Part shown: positions 60,700 to 64,000 of the stretch, piece by piece
Layout: each line of letters begins with the position of its first letter
Position numbering within the stretch: the first letter of the stretch is position 1
Assembly: GCA_930367205.1 (NCBI GenBank)
Contig: OV884011.1
Location: forward strand, 119,223,866 to 119,287,865
DNA: 64,000 nucleotides
Origin: Acanthosoma haemorrhoidale
Taxonomy: Eukaryota > Arthropoda > Insecta > Hemiptera > Acanthosomatidae
Direction of reading: 5' to 3'
Notes under the pieces: model-generated
Databases searched by the model: none
Seen by the model: the letters and a program-made list of their open reading frames with translations, nothing else
What the model was told of the DNA's origin: nothing
Program-made: the position numbers and the translations under genes

Positions 60700-61500
60700 A
60701 TCATTTATTGTCATTTATGATCTCGTCAATATCCGGTAATTCCCCCGGACGTTCTGTCGCCGATACGTCCGCCGCTCTAGGCTCGCTCCGGACTCTGGAC
60801 TTGTTCCACTTCGTGTCCCTGAACCAAAGGAATCTCCGGCCCATTCTCTGCCCAGTCGCGTAAATACCGTACCGCGAACGGTTCGTTTTGTAGGGGTCGT
60901 CCACCATCGCGTTGACCACGAGATCCCACGATAGCCAATCCGCATATTGGCATTTTCGCTCCCTTTTTTGTGTGCTACATGGAACGTATACGCTGTGAGG
61001 CGTTCCTTCCATCGTGCTACCCTCGCGGACGACTTTTTCAGCGTGCCCACATAGACCAACGGCTTGTGGTCTGTGACTAGTTCGAATCGTCTTCCGTATA
61101 CGTATGGCCGGAAATATTCTATAGCCCATACAACAGCTAACAGTTTTCGCTTGATGGCACTATAGCGTCGTCTGGCTGGGCTCAATTGTCGTCCCGCAAA
61201 CGCGATGGGTTTCTCCCCCCCTCAAACATCTGAGAGATTACGGCTCCTATCGCCGTTTCACTCGCGTCCGTGGTAACCCTGAACGTCCGATTGAAGTCGG
61301 GGAACGCTAGTAATGGTCGGTTGGTCAATATCTCACGACATTTCGCGATACCAGCTATTTGGGTGGGTCCCTATTGAAACCGCCTTCCCTTCTTTAGTAC
61401 CTCAGTAAGCGGGCTCGTCACCTCTGCGATCCTGGGAATGAATTAACGGTAGTAATTCACCATTCCTAGATACCTCCTAATTCCCCGTTCTGTGGTAACG
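60700..61500 (-). pseudogene. RNase H and connection region of the gypsy-like element
   Basis: The minus strand gives FNRTFRVTTDASETAIGAVI (about 61290-61230), the start of RNase H with its first catalytic Asp, then SAIKRKLLAVVWAIEYFRPY and FELVTDHKPLVYVGTL (61160-61040). RWKERLTAYTFHVAHKKGSEN comes next, and a frameshift leads to NADWLSWDLVVNAM, equivalent to the 'N-x-ADALSR' end of RNase H. A stop near 61440 and frame changes near 61200 and 60960 break it. RNase H removes template RNA during reverse transcription. Confidence 0.8.
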
Positions 61501-62465
61501 GTGCCTCTCAGATGGCTCTCACTCGATCAGGATCGGGCCGCACCCCGTCCCTCGAGACTACGTGGCCCAAGAACTTGATTTCCCTCAACCCGAACTGGGA
61601 TTTCTCAGGTGATAACTTTAAGCCAAATCCCCGGATCCTGGCGAGGGCCCCTCGCAGGTGTTGGACATGCTCTCCCTCTGACTTGCTGAAGACTATTAAG
61701 TCGTCCATGTAGACCTGCGAGAAGTCCTCCCCCTTTGTAGTTCGTCCATAAGATGTTGAAACGTAAGAGGAGCTCCTTTTAGCCCGAACGGCATTCGCAC
61801 GAACTCAAAATGCCCCCGTTCCCATGAACAGGCCGTCTTCCCAACGTCTTCCACCATCTGCACCTGGTGGTACCCACTTTTGAGGTCTAAGGTGCTAAAT
61901 ACCGTGACTCCTGACAATCGGTCAAGAATATAATCGATTCGTGGGAATGAGTACCGCTCGTCCTGCATGGCCTCGTTTAGTATCCTGTAATTGACCACGA
62001 CCCTGTACTTCTTCGGACCCCCGTCTTGTTCCCCTGATCTTTTCTCCACCACCCACAGCGGGCTATTGAATGGTGATGTGCTTGCCCTGATTATTCCTTG
62101 TTTCTGGAGTTCCGCAAGTTATTCGAATAACCTCGCGCATTGCTTGCGGGTACCACCTGCCCTTCACATAGACGGGTGCGTTCGTCACCAGATTGATTCG
62201 ATGGAAAGTTCTCCCCGTGGTTGGAAGAACGTCGCCTTCCCGAGAGAATAAGTCTCGGTTTTCCCTTAAGAGCTGTCCTAATGTCTCTCTGGCGCATCGG
62301 GCTGCTCCTATCCGAATCCCGGATTTCCCCCGTGTCCGCATCTGACGGTATACCCACTCGCCCCTAGCACGAAGGTCCAAACATCTTTGTTACTCCGTAA
62401 CTTAAGCCCTGCCAGTCTCAACGTATCGCACCCGATAATTATGTCGTAGTCGGCCGCGACTTCTT
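61501..62465 (-). pseudogene. Protease remnant and reverse transcriptase of the gypsy-like element
   Basis: At 62465-62400 the frame reads VAADYDIIIGCDTLRLAGLK, the C-terminal half of the protease. Its N-terminal half with the catalytic DTG/DSG is missing, replaced by a TCTAT-type low-complexity tract (62467-62520). The RT follows: NAPVYVKGRWYPQAMRE (62200-62120), YRVVVNYRILNEAM (61998-61957), motif A TLDLKSGYHQVQMV, motif B FVRMPFGLKGAPLTFQHLMD and YMDDLIVFSKSEG with the catalytic Asp pair (about 61711-61670), then KFLGHVVSRDGVRPD. Frame changes occur near 62110 and 61720. All RT catalytic residues are visible, but the frame is not continuous. Confidence 0.85.
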
Positions 62466-62515
62466 TTATTATCCTCTATCTTATTCTATTTATATCTATT
62501 CTACATCTATTCTAT

Positions 62516-63090
62516 TTATTCCTCTATCCAGTCTGGTCCCGAGTTCTTAGTACGCATTGTGCTTCGTTCCTTGCCATCGATGAGGTCGTCTGCACAATCT
62601 ACCACGTCTTTGTCTTTGGGCAGCCCTCGCCGATCCACGTATTGGTTCAACTGGACCTTCATTATCTCGCGCACAAAAATTAGTCTCATTACTGCCTTAG
62701 TCTGTCCGTATGTCTCCACCATCTTCTCATTGAGACGATTATAGAGGGCGAGGAGTTTCTCCGCAAATTATCCTTCTGTCTGACCGGCCTTCCTGTGCTC
62801 TAGTGGCAAAAAAAAAATCATCTTCTTCCGGGGTCTATCGGCCGCTACCGTATAATTTTTTTAGCCTCCCTTTCAACCCGTCCCATGGCTGTGATGCGTC
62901 TCCTTGTGTTGCATTCAACACTCTGCGGGATATACTTCTCACCAAGGATGCTTCTAATAACTTTACATCTACATCCGACAGAGTTCCCGCTTCTTTTCTC
63001 ATTAAGATCAATTCTTTAATCTGGTCTCCCCCTTTTATGAAGTGATCCAATTCTCCCAACACTCCAGTGAAAGGTTCCAACTGGCTAATG
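62516..63090 (-). pseudogene. Gag of the gypsy-like element
   Basis: The first open piece (63080-62835) reads MEPFTGVLGELDHFIKGGDQ followed by an Ile/Leu/Lys-rich helical segment, SISRRVLNATQGD and WDGLKGRLKKLYG. A second piece (62722-62516) reads MVETYGQTKAVMRLIFVREI, with GLPKDKDVVDCADDLIDG after it. A short run of A at 62808-62816 (plus strand T-free) marks a frame break between them. Gag forms the particle. It resembles the gag fragments at 26325-26642 and 26710-27100 in the GEL-x-HF-x-KGG block. No zinc knuckle was seen. Confidence 0.75.
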
Positions 63091-63376
63091 ATGCCATGGA
63101 TGAATGCGGAGTTCTGCGTTCTAATTTTCTGATGGAGCTGGCGAATTCAGATAGGAGGAGTAAAAATTCGAATATCAATTAAGCGACTCAACGTGAATTT
63201 TGCGCGCTCCTCTCTTACCTGCGCAAGCTCCTTCTTCAGCCTAGCCAGATCTCCTTCGACTATCACGTCCGCACTTCCCTAGTTCGTCTTATCGGTCACT
63301 ATACTCCGTTTCCCACCACCTGAGACCGCTAGCTGCACAAGTCTTAGGACTGTATCTCAGACATGTAAAGAAAAAG

Positions 63377-63394
63377 TCCCGGGTTTCGGCACCA
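63377..63394 (-). promoter_or_regulatory. Primer-binding site, tRNA-Phe type
   Basis: The minus strand reads TGGTGCCGAAACCCGGGA, 18 bases identical to 26223-26240 and complementary to the tRNA-Phe 3' end. It follows the 5' LTR directly. Confidence 0.88.
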
Positions 63395-63563
63395 CTTAAC
63401 TTCCGGCTAATGATAACACAAAAAAAAGGGTGGGTAGGTTTAATCAGAAGGCAGACTAGAACTTATTCTCTCCTATTTATATACACTGTGAGTTAGGATT
63501 AACCCTACTCTTGGTTGTTGTTTACAGTATTTAATCTTATAATACCTCTACACTGGATTTACT
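63395..63563 (-). mobile_element. 5' LTR of the gypsy-like element
   Basis: The 169-bp LTR starts AGTAAATCCAGTG at 63563 and ends GGAAGTTAAGT. It contains a TATA box in GTGTATATAAATAGG (about 63490-63475), preceded by an imperfect hairpin GAGTAGG/CCTAACTC. It matches the two parts of the split 3' LTR. Confidence 0.88.
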
Positions 63564-63583
63564 TATATGTATATATACATATA
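63564..63583. repeat. Palindromic TATA target at the element's edge
   Basis: The 20 bases directly outside the 5' LTR are their own reverse complement (TATATGTATA then TATACATATA). The other flank (56945-56959) carries the first 15 of them. Confidence 0.75.
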
Positions 63584-64000
63584 TTGCAAAAGCTAGAAAA
63601 TACTGGGTGACCCAAAATGATATTCCATTTTATTTATGAAAAGGTACGATATGATATGACATAACCGCCATATATCTTCTCCCCTACTGCATGCAGTGTT
63701 GATGTTATTGCAGCGACGAGGGGACTGGCTCCATCAGCAATTAAAACATCGTGGGCCGTTCTCTGAGTTTTTGTTATTTTTTTGCTAGGGCAGCTAGCCT
63801 GTGGGGTCGATACCAACCCTCACTTGTTACTGCCTCAACAGGTCTCCCCTTCCACTCCTGCAATATTTGTTGCCTCCCTTTCTCTATCCCACTGTCTAAC
63901 TCATTCCCCCACTCTTTGTTTCTATTTCCCCTAGAATTAACAACTTATTACTTGACTCCAGGTATGATCCCTGGGGCTTGGTGCCGAGCTCCCCGAGTCA
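63584..64000. other. Non-coding window end
   Basis: A 60-codon frame at 63816-63634 (minus) has no recognised motif. Nothing else was seen. Confidence 0.4.

Larger units (their letters stand above)
56960..63563 (-). mobile_element. Gypsy/errantivirus-like LTR retrotransposon with nested LINE
   Basis: On the minus strand the order is 5' LTR (63563-63395), tRNA-Phe-type PBS, gag, protease remnant, RT, RNase H, integrase, then the 3' LTR, which begins at 59141 and resumes at 57030-56960 after a LINE B insertion. Without the LINE it is about 4.6 kb. There is no env reading frame: only about 200 bases separate the integrase stop from the 3' LTR. The flanks are TATA-rich on both sides (a palindrome at 63564-63583 and TATATATAC before 56960), which fits a 4-bp TATA target duplication. 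Several stops and frameshifts make it inactive. Confidence 0.88.

Overview
The window looks like AT-rich arthropod (probably insect) nuclear DNA at scaffold level. The reasons are a spliced alpha-tubulin gene with canonical GT-AG introns, jockey-like LINEs, a gypsy/errantivirus-like LTR retrotransposon with short LTRs inserted at TATA targets, a P-element-type transposase relic, and one 500-base run of N. No bacterial-style operons, tRNA, rRNA or CRISPR arrays were seen. The order or species cannot be decided from this sequence.

Only one host gene can be rebuilt with confidence: a divergent alpha-tubulin on the minus strand (8769-13079, four coding exons, 462 codons, open throughout). It has a classic intron directly after the ATG, a K40 (luminal) loop about 23 residues longer than usual, Asp in place of the catalytic Glu254, and a short tail without the terminal EEY.

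Almost everything else recognisable is mobile-element debris. LINE family A (jockey-like) has six copies: 899-1683, 4010-4088, 16556-16702 (-), 19921-21978 (flanked by a 13-bp target duplication, RT still open), 41900-42012 (-), and a nearly full-length but broken copy at about 43985-48145. LINE family B (also jockey-like) has three minus-strand copies: about 38040-39995, 50395-50990 and 57031-59040. Other relics are a third LINE RT (4250-4880), a LINE C-terminus (22560-23058), a P-element-like transposase (6120-6736), an unclassified repeat protein with an EAGHGKGAPDGVGG motif (18805-19452) and an LTR-element protease/linker (34480-34921).

Two LTR-element regions stand out. At 25647-27308 two solo LTRs sit beside an inverted structure, LTR-PBS-gag facing gag-PBS-LTR, all at TATATA targets; the four LTRs carry a hairpin of different sequence at a comparable position. 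At 56960-63563 a minus-strand gypsy-like element (gag, protease remnant, RT, RNase H, integrase, no env) has a 5' LTR with a perfect tRNA-Phe-type primer site, and its 3' LTR is split by a LINE B insertion. A fold-back element (2518-3155) and a dispersed hairpin-bearing repeat (23840-28635) complete the list. The long stretches between are AT-rich and show no supportable gene.
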